Origin: Flagellimonas onchidii | GTDB lineage: Bacteria > Bacteroidota > Bacteroidia > Flavobacteriales > Flavobacteriaceae | Assembly: GCF_004804315.1 (NCBI RefSeq) | Contig: NZ_SRXX01000015.1 | Location: 28,168-92,167, forward strand | Direction: 5' to 3' | Length of the DNA stretch: 64,000 nt | Part shown: positions 53,180 to 61,079 of the stretch, one piece after another | How the letters are laid out: the number at the start of each line of letters is the position of its first letter | Numbering within the stretch: the stretch's first letter is position 1 | Notes under the pieces: generated by a model | What the model was told of the DNA's origin: nothing | The model's database searches: none | The model's input: only the letters and a program-made list of their open reading frames with translations | Made by a program: the position numbers and the translations under genes

Positions 53180-53947
53180 TTACTTTTTAAACTTTTCCAA
53201 AGCGTTTTTAGTATTGGGTGATAACGCAAGTCGACCAGAGGCCTCTGCTCGTTCTACTAACAATTTGTCCCAATGTTCGGCACCTTCCCAAAGTACCCTT
53301 TTCATTTCGGCAAGCGCCTCAGGATTATAAGTGGCTAATTTTTGGGTGTGAAAATCCAGTTCTTTGTCCATTTCGGCAATGGAATCAAATACTTTGGAGA
53401 ACAAACCCTTTTCTTTGGTCCAATAGGCATTTTTCCATTCAGTGGGAGCGAGTGCAAGTTCTGCCAAACCTGCTTTTCCAATTTTTCTTTCCACTGCTGG
53501 AGCAATAACCAAAGGGGCTATGCCAATGGAAATCTCGGATAACTTGATAGATGCAGCCTCCGTAGCGAACACATAATCACAGGCAGAAGCCAGTCCGACG
53601 CCTCCACCAACCGCCTTGCCCTGTACACGACCAATAATGGGTTTGCTACAGGTCCGCATGGCATTGATGACGTTGGCAAAACCGCTAAAAAAAGCTTTCC
53701 CTTCTTCCAGATTTGAAATGGCTACCAACTCATCAAAAGATGCTCCGGCACAGAAAGCACGCTCTCCTTTAGACTTAAGAACAATAACAGAAACTTCCTT
53801 GTTCTTTGATAACTGGTCAAACTCATTGGCCAAACGTTCCAACAATTCGGATACAAACGAATTACTGGCAGGGTGACCGAACTCAATTGTTGCGATTCGA
53901 TTTTCAATTTGAGTATAAAGACTTCCGTTTTTCCTATCTGTAGGCAT
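53180..53947 (-). CDS. Enoyl-CoA hydratase/isomerase family protein
   Basis: 255 residues from ATG 53947; an ATG three codons earlier lies at the edge of the heptamer array and is less likely. The oxyanion-hole regions are ERAFCAGASFDEL and GKAVGGGVGLASACDYVFAT. The usual catalytic Glu pair is not both evident (the second position reads LSEISIGIAP), so it may be a hydratase, isomerase or another crotonase. Its upstream region is a 112-bp set of heptamer arrays. Confidence 0.88.
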   Translation of the reverse strand: MPTDRKNGSLYTQIENRIATIEFGHPASNSFVSELLERLANEFDQLSKNKEVSVIVLKSKGERAFCAGASFDELVAISNLEEGKAFFSGFANVINAMRTCSKPIIGRVQGKAVGGGVGLASACDYVFATEAASIKLSEISIGIAPLVIAPAVERKIGKAGLAELALAPTEWKNAYWTKEKGLFSKVFDSIAEMDKELDFHTQKLATYNPEALAEMKRVLWEGAEHWDKLLVERAEASGRLALSPNTKNALEKFKK

Positions 53948-53953
53948 TAGCTT

Positions 53954-54065
53954 CAATTATCAATTATCAATTATCAATTATCAATTATCAATTATCAGTT
54001 GTCAGTTGTCAGTTGTCAGTTGTCAGTTGTCAGTTGTCTGAACTCTGAACTCTGAACTCTGAACT
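53954..54065. repeat. Three joined heptamer arrays: (CAATTAT)6 (CAGTTGT)6 (CTGAACT)4
   Basis: Sixteen 7-bp units with no interruption: six CAATTAT (53954-53995), six CAGTTGT (53996-54037) and four CTGAACT (54038-54065). The three arrays stay in the same 7-bp register. The whole lies in the 132-bp gap upstream of the enoyl-CoA hydratase gene, between it and the MATE stop. The 43-kb array has the same period and similar unit pattern. Confidence 0.95.
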
Positions 54066-54078
54066 CAAGAATACTAAA

Positions 54079-55413
54079 TTAACGGTTTTGCACCAAGGGC
54101 TTGAACTTTCTTCTAAATTTCCATACCAAGGCCAGGCCACGAATCATCATCCAGACCACAAAGGCAATCCAAATGGCATAAAATCCCCATCCCAAATATT
54201 TACCTAGGTACAAAGTTGGGATAAAACCTAAAAATGTGGCTGAGAGCAACACATTTCTCAAATACTTCATTTCGCCCAATCCTTTAAAAAGACCATCAAA
54301 AACAAAGGCTAGGGTGTTCATGGGCAATCCGAGAATCACAATAAAGAAGATTCCGTAAAAAGTACTCAAAACAACAGGTTCATTGGAAAAAATGCGTCCG
54401 ACAGGGGTATAAAATATAAAACCAAAGGCCATCAAAACCACGCTGATGATCATGCCATAGGTAATAATTTTCTTGGCCAGCTCCCAAAGCCCTTGGTAAT
54501 CTTTTGCACCCAACAATTTGCCTCCCATGCTGTTACCCGCAGCGCCATAACCATCAATAAAAAATGCGGCAAATAACCAAAGGTTAATGGCTATGGTATG
54601 GGCGCCAATAAAGCGGTCGCCAAGTGCCGTTGCTTCACGAACCGCAATGATCAATGCTGCATTCAAGGCCAATGCCCTTACAAACAAATTCAGGCTCATA
54701 AAGATCAATCGCTTGAGTTCTTTGTTCAAGGGGAACACTAATTTTAGGCTTATGTCCGTTTTTTTCAGCAATAAGATAAAGACCAAAATGGCCATGGTGG
54801 CCTGGGAGATAAGGCTAGCCCAGGCGGCACCTTCCAAATACATGGCAGGTATGAAACCCTCAATACCGTAGACCAGAATAAAATCCAATATAATATTGAG
54901 CACCGCACCAATTACAGCAATTATCATGGGATAAAAAGTGTTCTGCAGCCCCCTGAAAATGCCAAAAATGGCAAAGGTGAACAGTGTTAACGGGAACCCC
55001 CAAACTCTGATGGAATAGTAAGAGACACAATACTCCAATATTTTGCCGGTGGCTTCAAAAAGGCTGAATATTTCCTCAATAATGAAGATGGTAGAAACCA
55101 AAATTACAAGGCTCAAAAGGATATTGAAAAAAATGGCCTGTGCGGGCAAGTTTTTTACTTCTTCCAATTTTCCGGCACCCAAATATTGGGAAATTATGGC
55201 GGAAATGGAACTACGAGTCTGCCCTAAAACCCAAATGAGCATGGACAAAAACGAACCCACTATTCCAGCGGCGGCTAGCGACTCTAATCCATCAACCGGA
55301 ATATTGCCGACAATGGCGGTGTCGGTAATGGAAAGAATGGGTTCCGCAATACCGGAAATGGTAGCGGGAATTGCAAGTTGGTTAATACTTTTAAAGTTGA
55401 CTTGTGTTCTCAA
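54079..55413 (-). CDS. MATE-family efflux transporter
   Basis: 444 residues, 12 hydrophobic helices in two six-helix halves. QLAIPATISGIAEPILSITD and DTAIVGNIPVDGLESLAAAG are the N-terminal MATE pattern, and GAIGNSMGG-type loops recur (DGYGAAGNSMGGKLLGAKDY). It exports cationic compounds in exchange for sodium or protons. It starts 12 bp after the GNAT gene and is probably cotranscribed with it. Confidence 0.92.
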   Translation of the reverse strand: MRTQVNFKSINQLAIPATISGIAEPILSITDTAIVGNIPVDGLESLAAAGIVGSFLSMLIWVLGQTRSSISAIISQYLGAGKLEEVKNLPAQAIFFNILLSLVILVSTIFIIEEIFSLFEATGKILEYCVSYYSIRVWGFPLTLFTFAIFGIFRGLQNTFYPMIIAVIGAVLNIILDFILVYGIEGFIPAMYLEGAAWASLISQATMAILVFILLLKKTDISLKLVFPLNKELKRLIFMSLNLFVRALALNAALIIAVREATALGDRFIGAHTIAINLWLFAAFFIDGYGAAGNSMGGKLLGAKDYQGLWELAKKIITYGMIISVVLMAFGFIFYTPVGRIFSNEPVVLSTFYGIFFIVILGLPMNTLAFVFDGLFKGLGEMKYLRNVLLSATFLGFIPTLYLGKYLGWGFYAIWIAFVVWMMIRGLALVWKFRRKFKPLVQNR

Positions 55414-55425
55414 AGTCAGTGCAAG

Positions 55426-55926
55426 TTACAGCACTAATTCGTAACAATGAAAGGGATGCTCACTTTGTTTTGGAAAGAAAATATCGCCCAGTCTCTGATA
55501 CCCTCGTTGTTCATAGAATCTTTGGTTTCTTTGGTTTTGGGAAAAGGTATCGAGCCTTACAGATTTATATCCTTTTGAACGTGAATAGCTCTCAGCATAA
55601 TCCATAAGTTCTTGGGCAAATCCCTTACCTTGATGGTCGGGATGTGTACAAAGCCGATGCACATAAGTGCTATTTCCGTTGGGGGTCAACGATGTTATGG
55701 GGACGTATTCCTCGTCCATAAAAGTTGAGATGACAATGGCCCCGATAATTGACCCTTTGTGCCATTTCACATAGAGTTCTCCACGCTCCAAGTCTTTCAG
55801 AAAAGCTTCTTTTGACGGATAGTGTTCGTTCCATTGAAAAATGCCATTTTCAATCATTTTGGCAGCGCAGGCCTTGGTCAAACTTAGGATGTCCTCGATT
55901 TCGGATATCTTTGCGGGTCTAATCAT
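55426..55926 (-). CDS. GNAT-family N-acetyltransferase
   Basis: 166 residues. The acetyl-CoA motif A is VHRLCTHPDHQGKGFAQELM (Q-x-x-G-x-A type), followed by LDTFSQNQRNQRFYEQRGYQ as motif B. The acceptor is unknown. It is the first gene of a two-gene unit with the MATE transporter, and it faces away from the UspA gene. Confidence 0.9.
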   Translation of the reverse strand: MIRPAKISEIEDILSLTKACAAKMIENGIFQWNEHYPSKEAFLKDLERGELYVKWHKGSIIGAIVISTFMDEEYVPITSLTPNGNSTYVHRLCTHPDHQGKGFAQELMDYAESYSRSKGYKSVRLDTFSQNQRNQRFYEQRGYQRLGDIFFPKQSEHPFHCYELVL

Positions 55927-55978
55927 CGATTGGTTTCAATTAAATTGTAAATTTAAGGGATAATCATAACCGCCGACA

Positions 55979-56773
55979 ATGAATAATATACTTGTACCTA
56001 TAGGCACATCGCCCAATGCAAAGGAAACTCTTCAATATGCCATAGACTTTGCGTCCAATTTTGGCGCCAGGGTTTTTGTTATGGATGTGTTTTCTGTCAC
56101 TTCTTCTGCAGGAAGTTTATCAAATGTTACAGAGAAAGTAGCACAGAGCAGCAAGGAGCAAATAAAAGAAATCATTGATGGAGTAGAAGTCAATAATGTT
56201 GAACTAAAGATAGCCACGTATAATGGGGATATTGTTGATGGACTGAACAATATAAACAAGGAGCTTGGAATAGATTTGATTATTATCGCACCGCGAAGTA
56301 ACGATATAAAGGAGGAACTTTATTTGGGCAATACCACGGGTAGAATCGTAAAACAGACTAATATTCCAGCATTGATTGTGCCCAAGGGAACACAATTTAA
56401 GCCGATGAAAAGTGTATTGACAGCTTTTGGATCGGGCATTTTAAAAAGAAACCGGATTTTGAACCCCTTGATTGCAATCAAAGATAAGTTTAGATCCAAG
56501 ATTAATCTACTATTGGTAAAAAGACCGGGATATTCCGAAGAGGATCTGCAAGTGAACACTGCTCTGCTGGACATTAGCGAACAATTGATCATCACCGAGC
56601 AGGGGACTACATATCTGGGGGTTTTGGAGCACTACCAAAAACAAAAGCCCGATCTACTTTGTGTATTCCGCAGAAAACGAGGGTTTTTTAAAAAGCTTTG
56701 GGAAAAAAACACCATTCCAAAGTCTGAATTTTTTGTGCCCATCCCCGTTTTAGTGTTGAGCGTTAAAAAATAA
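55979..56773 (+). CDS. Universal stress protein, UspA family
   Basis: 264 residues: one complete UspA domain (NNILVPIGTSPNAKETLQYA through IIAPRSNDIKEELYLGNTTG and IPALIVPKG, about 1-140) and a second, degenerate half. The first domain's G-x2-G-x9-G-type nucleotide loop is only partly kept (YLGNTTGRIVKQTN), so ATP binding is uncertain. Flavobacteria have many such double-length proteins. Divergent from the GNAT gene. Confidence 0.88.
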   Translation: MNNILVPIGTSPNAKETLQYAIDFASNFGARVFVMDVFSVTSSAGSLSNVTEKVAQSSKEQIKEIIDGVEVNNVELKIATYNGDIVDGLNNINKELGIDLIIIAPRSNDIKEELYLGNTTGRIVKQTNIPALIVPKGTQFKPMKSVLTAFGSGILKRNRILNPLIAIKDKFRSKINLLLVKRPGYSEEDLQVNTALLDISEQLIITEQGTTYLGVLEHYQKQKPDLLCVFRRKRGFFKKLWEKNTIPKSEFFVPIPVLVLSVKK

Positions 56774-56792
56774 CAAGCTGGGCAATCCAATT

Positions 56793-56822
56793 TTGAAACT
56801 TTGTGAAAAAGTATTTCCTTTG
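56793..56822 (+). promoter_or_regulatory. Promoter of the tRNA-Ala gene
   Basis: TTG at 56793-56795, 19 bp, then TTCCTTTG at 56815-56822: one mismatch from TAnnTTTG. It sits 8 bp before the tRNA, as expected for a start close to the mature 5' end. Confidence 0.5.
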
Positions 56823-56830
56823 CGCTCTCT

Positions 56831-56907
56831 GGGGGATTAGCTCAGTTGGCTAGAGCGCTTGCCTGGCAGGCAAGAGGCCACCGGTTCGAATCCGGTATTC
56901 TCCACCA
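56831..56907 (+). tRNA. tRNA-Ala (anticodon GGC)
   Basis: 77 bp with complete cloverleaf: acceptor GGGGGAT/ATTCTCC with two G-U pairs, D-arm GCTC/GAGC, anticodon arm CTTGC-CTGGCAG-GCAAG giving GGC, T-arm ACCGG-TTCGAAT-CCGGT, and an encoded CCA end. It reads GCC/GCU alanine codons. A terminator follows directly. Confidence 0.97.
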
Positions 56908-56915
56908 GTAAACTC

Positions 56916-56951
56916 AAGGCCTCGGAAGGATTTCACTTCTGGGGCTTTTTT
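56916..56951 (+). terminator. Intrinsic terminator after tRNA-Ala
   Basis: AAG(G)CCTCGGAAG pairs with CTTCTGGGGCTT over 12 bp with one bulged G and two wobble pairs, running into a T-run. Confidence 0.75.
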
Positions 56952-57275
56952 AATTTGCACTTTTTCTGGAGTACCTGGAATATTATTGATTTACTCTTCT
57001 GGTCATATCGAATACTTCACAAGTGATATAATAAGATGCTCAATCAATTTTTTGTGGTAGTACTAAGCTTACTACATATGAGTTCCAGAAAACTTGATTT
57101 ATTGGACCATCAAACATTAAGAAATTGTTCTAAGTAATCTACAATTCTTTTTCTCTTAGTATTTGTCTTAAGTCTAATTTAGAATCCAGTTGGCATAGTT
57201 ATTCTGATACTTATTAGCATATTAAGATTTTGATTAAATTTGTATGATGTATTATAAATATTAATTTCAATCCCA
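56952..57275. other. Gene-free AT-rich stretch between tRNA-Ala and the galactonate operon
   Basis: About 320 bp without a supported gene. A GTAGTA/TACTAC inverted repeat lies near 57055-57078. A TAAATTTG box at 57235-57242, 34 bp before the regulator start, may be a -7 element, but no TTG is at the proper distance. I see no copy of the tRNA 3' end here or elsewhere in the window. Confidence 0.5.
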
Positions 57276-58001
57276 GTGTTCGCACCAATTGTAAAACCAG
57301 AATCGTTAAGTGGTCATGTAGAGGCTGAACTGACCAATGCCATTGCGCAAGGAGAATATCAACCTTCAAAGAAAATCCCAACCGAGCACGAGCTTTGCTC
57401 CATGTTTAAGGTCAGTAGAACGGTGATTCGCGAAGCGATAAGGGGATTGAACTCAAAGGGTATTGTGGATATAAAAAAAGGAAGCGGTGTTTATGTGTCA
57501 GAAATGAGTATTCAAAACGCTTCGGAAACCTTGAATTTGTTTTTTAGACTTTCCTCGGATCGGGGCATAATGCTCCATGCCATTGATTCACGAGCGATGA
57601 TCGAACCCATGATTGCTGCCAAATCTGCGGAGGTAAGAACTGATGATCATGTCCTAAGACTTCATGATAATATGAAAAAATTGATTCAATGCCCGCTGGA
57701 CGACAAAATAATGGAGGCGGAATTGGACAACCAATTTCATAGGATTTTGCTTGAAAGCGTTGATAACCCAATCTTAAACTTGTTGCTGGACCCCATTTTT
57801 AACTTGACCCCAAAGTTTAAGCATGATGTATTTGCCAAGTCCATTTCGGATAACATGGTTGAAGAAAAAGAAAAGATGCTTCATTACCATCAAAGGATAA
57901 CCGATGCCATTGCTGGGCAGGACGCAATCAAGGCAGAAGGGCTAATGAGAGAGCATTTAAAAGTCACTTCGGAAAATTATATAAAGTCAGTAGGAAGATG
58001 A
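57276..58001 (+). CDS. FadR-type GntR-family regulator (DgoR-like by context)
   Basis: 241 residues from a GTG start. The winged helix is IPTEHELCSMFKVSRTVIRE then GIVDIKKGSGVYV. The C-terminal FCD ligand domain has metal-binding residues in LDNQFHRILLESVDNP and MREHLKVTSENYI. It heads an operon for 2-keto-3-deoxygalactonate metabolism, so a sugar acid or its breakdown product is the likely inducer. Its stop overlaps the kinase start (ATGA). Confidence 0.88.
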   Translation: MFAPIVKPESLSGHVEAELTNAIAQGEYQPSKKIPTEHELCSMFKVSRTVIREAIRGLNSKGIVDIKKGSGVYVSEMSIQNASETLNLFFRLSSDRGIMLHAIDSRAMIEPMIAAKSAEVRTDDHVLRLHDNMKKLIQCPLDDKIMEAELDNQFHRILLESVDNPILNLLLDPIFNLTPKFKHDVFAKSISDNMVEEKEKMLHYHQRITDAIAGQDAIKAEGLMREHLKVTSENYIKSVGR

Positions 58002-59008
58002 CAGGCTTTGCAACTTTCGGTGAGATTATGTTGAGGCTTACTCCTTCGCTCAGTGGTGGCAAATTATTGACTGCCCATGAATTTTCAGTCAACTATGCTG
58101 GAGCAGAATCCAACGTGGCGACCTCCCTAGCTTGTTTGGGAGACCAAGTAGATTTTATAAGTAAAGTTCCCGACAACCCTTTGGGAAAAGCAGCCCTATT
58201 AGGCCTTAATAAATTTGGGGTCATAACGAACAAGGTCTTATTTGGAGGAGAACGCATGGGCACATACTTTATTGAACTCGGAAAGTCGATTAGGCCTTCT
58301 CGCGTAGTTTATGACAGACAAGGATCTTCTTTAAGTGAAATAAAAGCTGGGGAATTTGAATGGAGTTCCATCCTGAAAAATAAGGTATGGTTACACCTTT
58401 CTGGAATTACTCCTGCTTTGTCAGATCAATGTGCAGAAGAAACCATATTGGCTGCAAAAGTGGCCAAGGAAATGGGGATAAAGGTCAGTTTTGATTTAAA
58501 TTTTAGAAGAACATTATGGCCCAATGGCCATGAGGCGAGGATGATTTTTGATCGTATTATTGAGCACTCCGATTTGATTTTTGCCAATTTGGGAGTCCTT
58601 CATGATGTATATGGACTGCAGTTTACCGAAAAAAGTTCTGTGGACCGCACAAGAAAAGCGATGCTCAAGGCAAGCTCACTTTTCGGAGTGCATCAAATGG
58701 CATTTACCATTCGGGAACATTGTTCCGCTTCAGAAAACAAGCTTCAAGGAATGGCTTTTTCCAACGGAGAAATTACCATCTCAAAATCTTTTGATGTTCA
58801 AATAGAAGATCGTTTTGGTACGGGTGATGCCTTTGCGGCCGCATATCTTCATGCCATAAATAAAGAATGGGAAGTAAATAAAGCTATTGAATTTGCCACA
58901 GCAGCATTTGCCTTAAAGCACACCATAAAAGGAGATATGCACACAAGTACGGAAGAACAGATTTTATCAATTATGGATGGGAATTTATCAGGGCATGTGA
59001 TACGATGA
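57998..59008 (+). CDS. PfkB-family 2-keto-3-deoxy-sugar-acid kinase
   Basis: 336 residues. GGKLLTAHEFSVNYAGAESN is the N-terminal PfkB sugar-binding region and DRFGTGDAFAAAYLHA the C-terminal signature with the catalytic Asp (GTGD). In this operon it would phosphorylate 2-keto-3-deoxygalactonate (or -gluconate) to the 6-phosphate. It overlaps both neighbours by 4 bp. Confidence 0.9.
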   Translation: MTGFATFGEIMLRLTPSLSGGKLLTAHEFSVNYAGAESNVATSLACLGDQVDFISKVPDNPLGKAALLGLNKFGVITNKVLFGGERMGTYFIELGKSIRPSRVVYDRQGSSLSEIKAGEFEWSSILKNKVWLHLSGITPALSDQCAEETILAAKVAKEMGIKVSFDLNFRRTLWPNGHEARMIFDRIIEHSDLIFANLGVLHDVYGLQFTEKSSVDRTRKAMLKASSLFGVHQMAFTIREHCSASENKLQGMAFSNGEITISKSFDVQIEDRFGTGDAFAAAYLHAINKEWEVNKAIEFATAAFALKHTIKGDMHTSTEEQILSIMDGNLSGHVIR

Positions 59009-59640
59009 AAAAAGAAGAGATATTGCACCGATTGCTGGAGGAAAAAATAATTTCCATAGTTCGGCTAAAGAATGGAGAAATGGTATCCAAAGTAATCGAA
59101 AATTTGGTGCAAGGTGGGATTAGGGTATTGGAGATAACATCCAATACTCCAAATTTTGATGCCCAGATTACCGTATCACGAAAAAAGTATCCGGACATCG
59201 TTATAGGTGCTGGAACAATTTACACTGTCGAATTTGCACAAAGAGCTATTAGTGCGGGAGCTCAATTTTTGGTAACCCCAAATACCAACAAAGCTGTTGT
59301 TGAGGAAGCTATAAAAGAAGGTATTCCTGTTATTATGGGTGCCTTTACCCCCACAGAGGTGGCCAATGCGGTTTCTTACGGAGCAGATATTATAAAACTT
59401 TTTCCAGCTGGTCAATTGGGGATATCGTACTATAAGTCTCTTAAGGGACCTTTTTCAAACACCAGTTTTTTTGCAGTTGGGGGAATAGGAGAAGCTAACA
59501 TAAAGAAATGGCTGGAAGCGGGAATTGATGGCATAGGTATTGGAAGTACTCTAGTAAAACAAGAAATGAATACACCAGAAGATTTGGAGAACATTATTTT
59601 AAAGGCAAATCGATTCAAGGAATTTATAAAGAAACCATGA
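59005..59640 (+). CDS. 2-keto-3-deoxy-6-phosphogluconate/galactonate aldolase
   Basis: 211 residues, the size of class I KDPG/KDPGal aldolases. Glu43 in RVLEITSNTPN is the conserved acid, and Lys131 in ADIIKLFPAGQLG is the Schiff-base lysine. VTPNTN and MGAFTPTEVANA line the active site. It splits the 6-phosphate to pyruvate and glyceraldehyde 3-phosphate. Overlaps the kinase and dehydratase genes by 4 bp each. Confidence 0.93.
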   Translation: MKKEEILHRLLEEKIISIVRLKNGEMVSKVIENLVQGGIRVLEITSNTPNFDAQITVSRKKYPDIVIGAGTIYTVEFAQRAISAGAQFLVTPNTNKAVVEEAIKEGIPVIMGAFTPTEVANAVSYGADIIKLFPAGQLGISYYKSLKGPFSNTSFFAVGGIGEANIKKWLEAGIDGIGIGSTLVKQEMNTPEDLENIILKANRFKEFIKKP

Positions 59641-60794
59641 ATACGTTACAGATTGAAAAAATAGAACTTTTCAAAGTTCCTCCCCGGTGGTTTTTCCTAA
59701 AGATGACCACAAAGGATGGTATTGTTGGATGGGGAGAACCTGTCGTAGAGGGAAGAGCTGATACGGTGGAAGCTTGTGTTCATGAACTTTCCCAATATTT
59801 TCTTGGCGGTTCTGCTAGCTCTATTGAAGACATATGGCAAACCTTGTACCGAGGAGGCTTTTATAGGGGAGGGCCCATTTTAATGAGCGCTTTGGCCGGG
59901 ATAGATCAAGCACTTTGGGATATTAAGGGCAAGTCGTTGGGTGTTCCGGTTTACGAGCTGTTGGGAGGAGCGGTCCGCCAGAAAATGAAAATGTATTGTT
60001 GGATTGGTGGTGATAGTCCCGAAGTGGTCATGGAACAGGCCCAAGCCAGAGTAAACGAGGGTTATAGGGCCGTTAAAATGAATGCCACTGCGGCTTTTGA
60101 ATGGATTGATTCAACCAAAAAAATAAAAAATGTCGTTAAAAACATCGCTCTTTTACGTGAAGAATTTGGTGATGATCTCGATATTGCCCTAGACTTTCAC
60201 GGAAGGATACATAAAGGAATGGTAAAACCAATTATTGACGAATTGACCCCTTATGCCCCAATGTTTGTTGAGGAACCTGTTCTAAGTGAGAACAATGATT
60301 CTTTGACTCATATCTATTCCCATACATCCATTCCCATTGCCATGGGTGAACGTATGTATTCTAGATGGGATTTTAAGGAAATACTCCAAAGAGGTGTGGT
60401 CGATATCATTCAGCCAGACCTTAGTCATGCTGGAGGTATATCCGAAGTAAGAAGAATTGCCGCCATGGCCGAAGCTTATGATGTGGCTTTGGCACCACAT
60501 TGTCCATTAGGACCGGTTTCACTCGCATCTGCATTGCATATTGATTTTACCTGTATTAATGCATTCATACAAGAAAGCAGTATGGGGATTCATTATAACG
60601 AAGGTTATGACCTATTGGATTATATGGAAAACCCTGAAGTCTTTGACTTAAAAGACGGGTATATTTCCCTTTTGAAGGAACCTGGTCTGGGAATTCGCAT
60701 TAATGAAGAAAAATTAAGGGAAGCACAAAAGATTGGACATCAATGGAGTAATCCAGTTTGGCGGAACCAAGATGGCAGCATAGCGGAATGGTAA
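59637..60794 (+). CDS. dgoD: D-galactonate dehydratase
   Basis: 385 residues of the enolase superfamily. Closeness to E. coli DgoD is visible throughout: PPRWFFLKM, GWGEPVVEGRADTVEA, FYRGGPILMSALAGIDQALW, and the C-terminal IAEW. Metal ligands are Asp186 (with His188 in DFHGR), Glu212/213 in VEEPV and Glu238 in GERM; His288 in PHCPLGP is the catalytic base. It dehydrates D-galactonate to 2-keto-3-deoxygalactonate, the first step of the pathway completed by the two genes before it. Confidence 0.93.
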   Translation: MNTLQIEKIELFKVPPRWFFLKMTTKDGIVGWGEPVVEGRADTVEACVHELSQYFLGGSASSIEDIWQTLYRGGFYRGGPILMSALAGIDQALWDIKGKSLGVPVYELLGGAVRQKMKMYCWIGGDSPEVVMEQAQARVNEGYRAVKMNATAAFEWIDSTKKIKNVVKNIALLREEFGDDLDIALDFHGRIHKGMVKPIIDELTPYAPMFVEEPVLSENNDSLTHIYSHTSIPIAMGERMYSRWDFKEILQRGVVDIIQPDLSHAGGISEVRRIAAMAEAYDVALAPHCPLGPVSLASALHIDFTCINAFIQESSMGIHYNEGYDLLDYMENPEVFDLKDGYISLLKEPGLGIRINEEKLREAQKIGHQWSNPVWRNQDGSIAEW

Positions 60795-60987
60795 CACGTT
60801 ATCATGACGTTATACTAGAAAATTCAAGTTGAGCAAAAGACCTATTAGCATGGCTACTAAATATGGACAAAAAGGTTCGCTCAAATTCAACGTTTTGCTT
60901 TTTCTCGAATGATCTTGTAAATGCTGGTCTATAGAATCTAAACCTATGCGCCATGTTTAAGGATTGATCGTATTTGATTATCCATTT

Positions 60988-61020
60988 TAATAAATGTAAC
61001 TGTTTTGGTTACATTTATTA
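60988..61020. promoter_or_regulatory. Perfect 13-bp inverted repeat after the galactonate operon
   Basis: TAATAAATGTAAC (60988-61000) and GTTACATTTATTA (61008-61020) are perfect arms around TGTTTTG. The stem is AT-rich and no clean T-run follows, so an operator for the hybrid regulator or the FadR-type protein is as likely as a weak terminator. The remaining 285-bp gap between dgoD and the next gene shows no gene. Confidence 0.45.
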
Positions 61021-61079
61021 TATTTTAAATTGTTTTGGTTTTCTAATATTGTTGTTAGCCTGATTACCCTCTTTTCTGT

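Noticed and set aside
53954..54065. CRISPR-like array
   Set aside because: Units are 7 bp and directly adjacent with no spacers, and no cas genes are in the window; these are tandem repeats.
56831..57275. Attachment site using the tRNA-Ala 3' end
   Set aside because: No second copy of the tRNA 3' end and no integrase gene are visible in the window, so it stays only a possibility for the sequence beyond it.
60852..60912. 20-codon ORF (MATKYGQKGSLKF...) between dgoD and the hybrid regulator
   Set aside because: Very short, no start signals, no operon-like spacing; likely chance.
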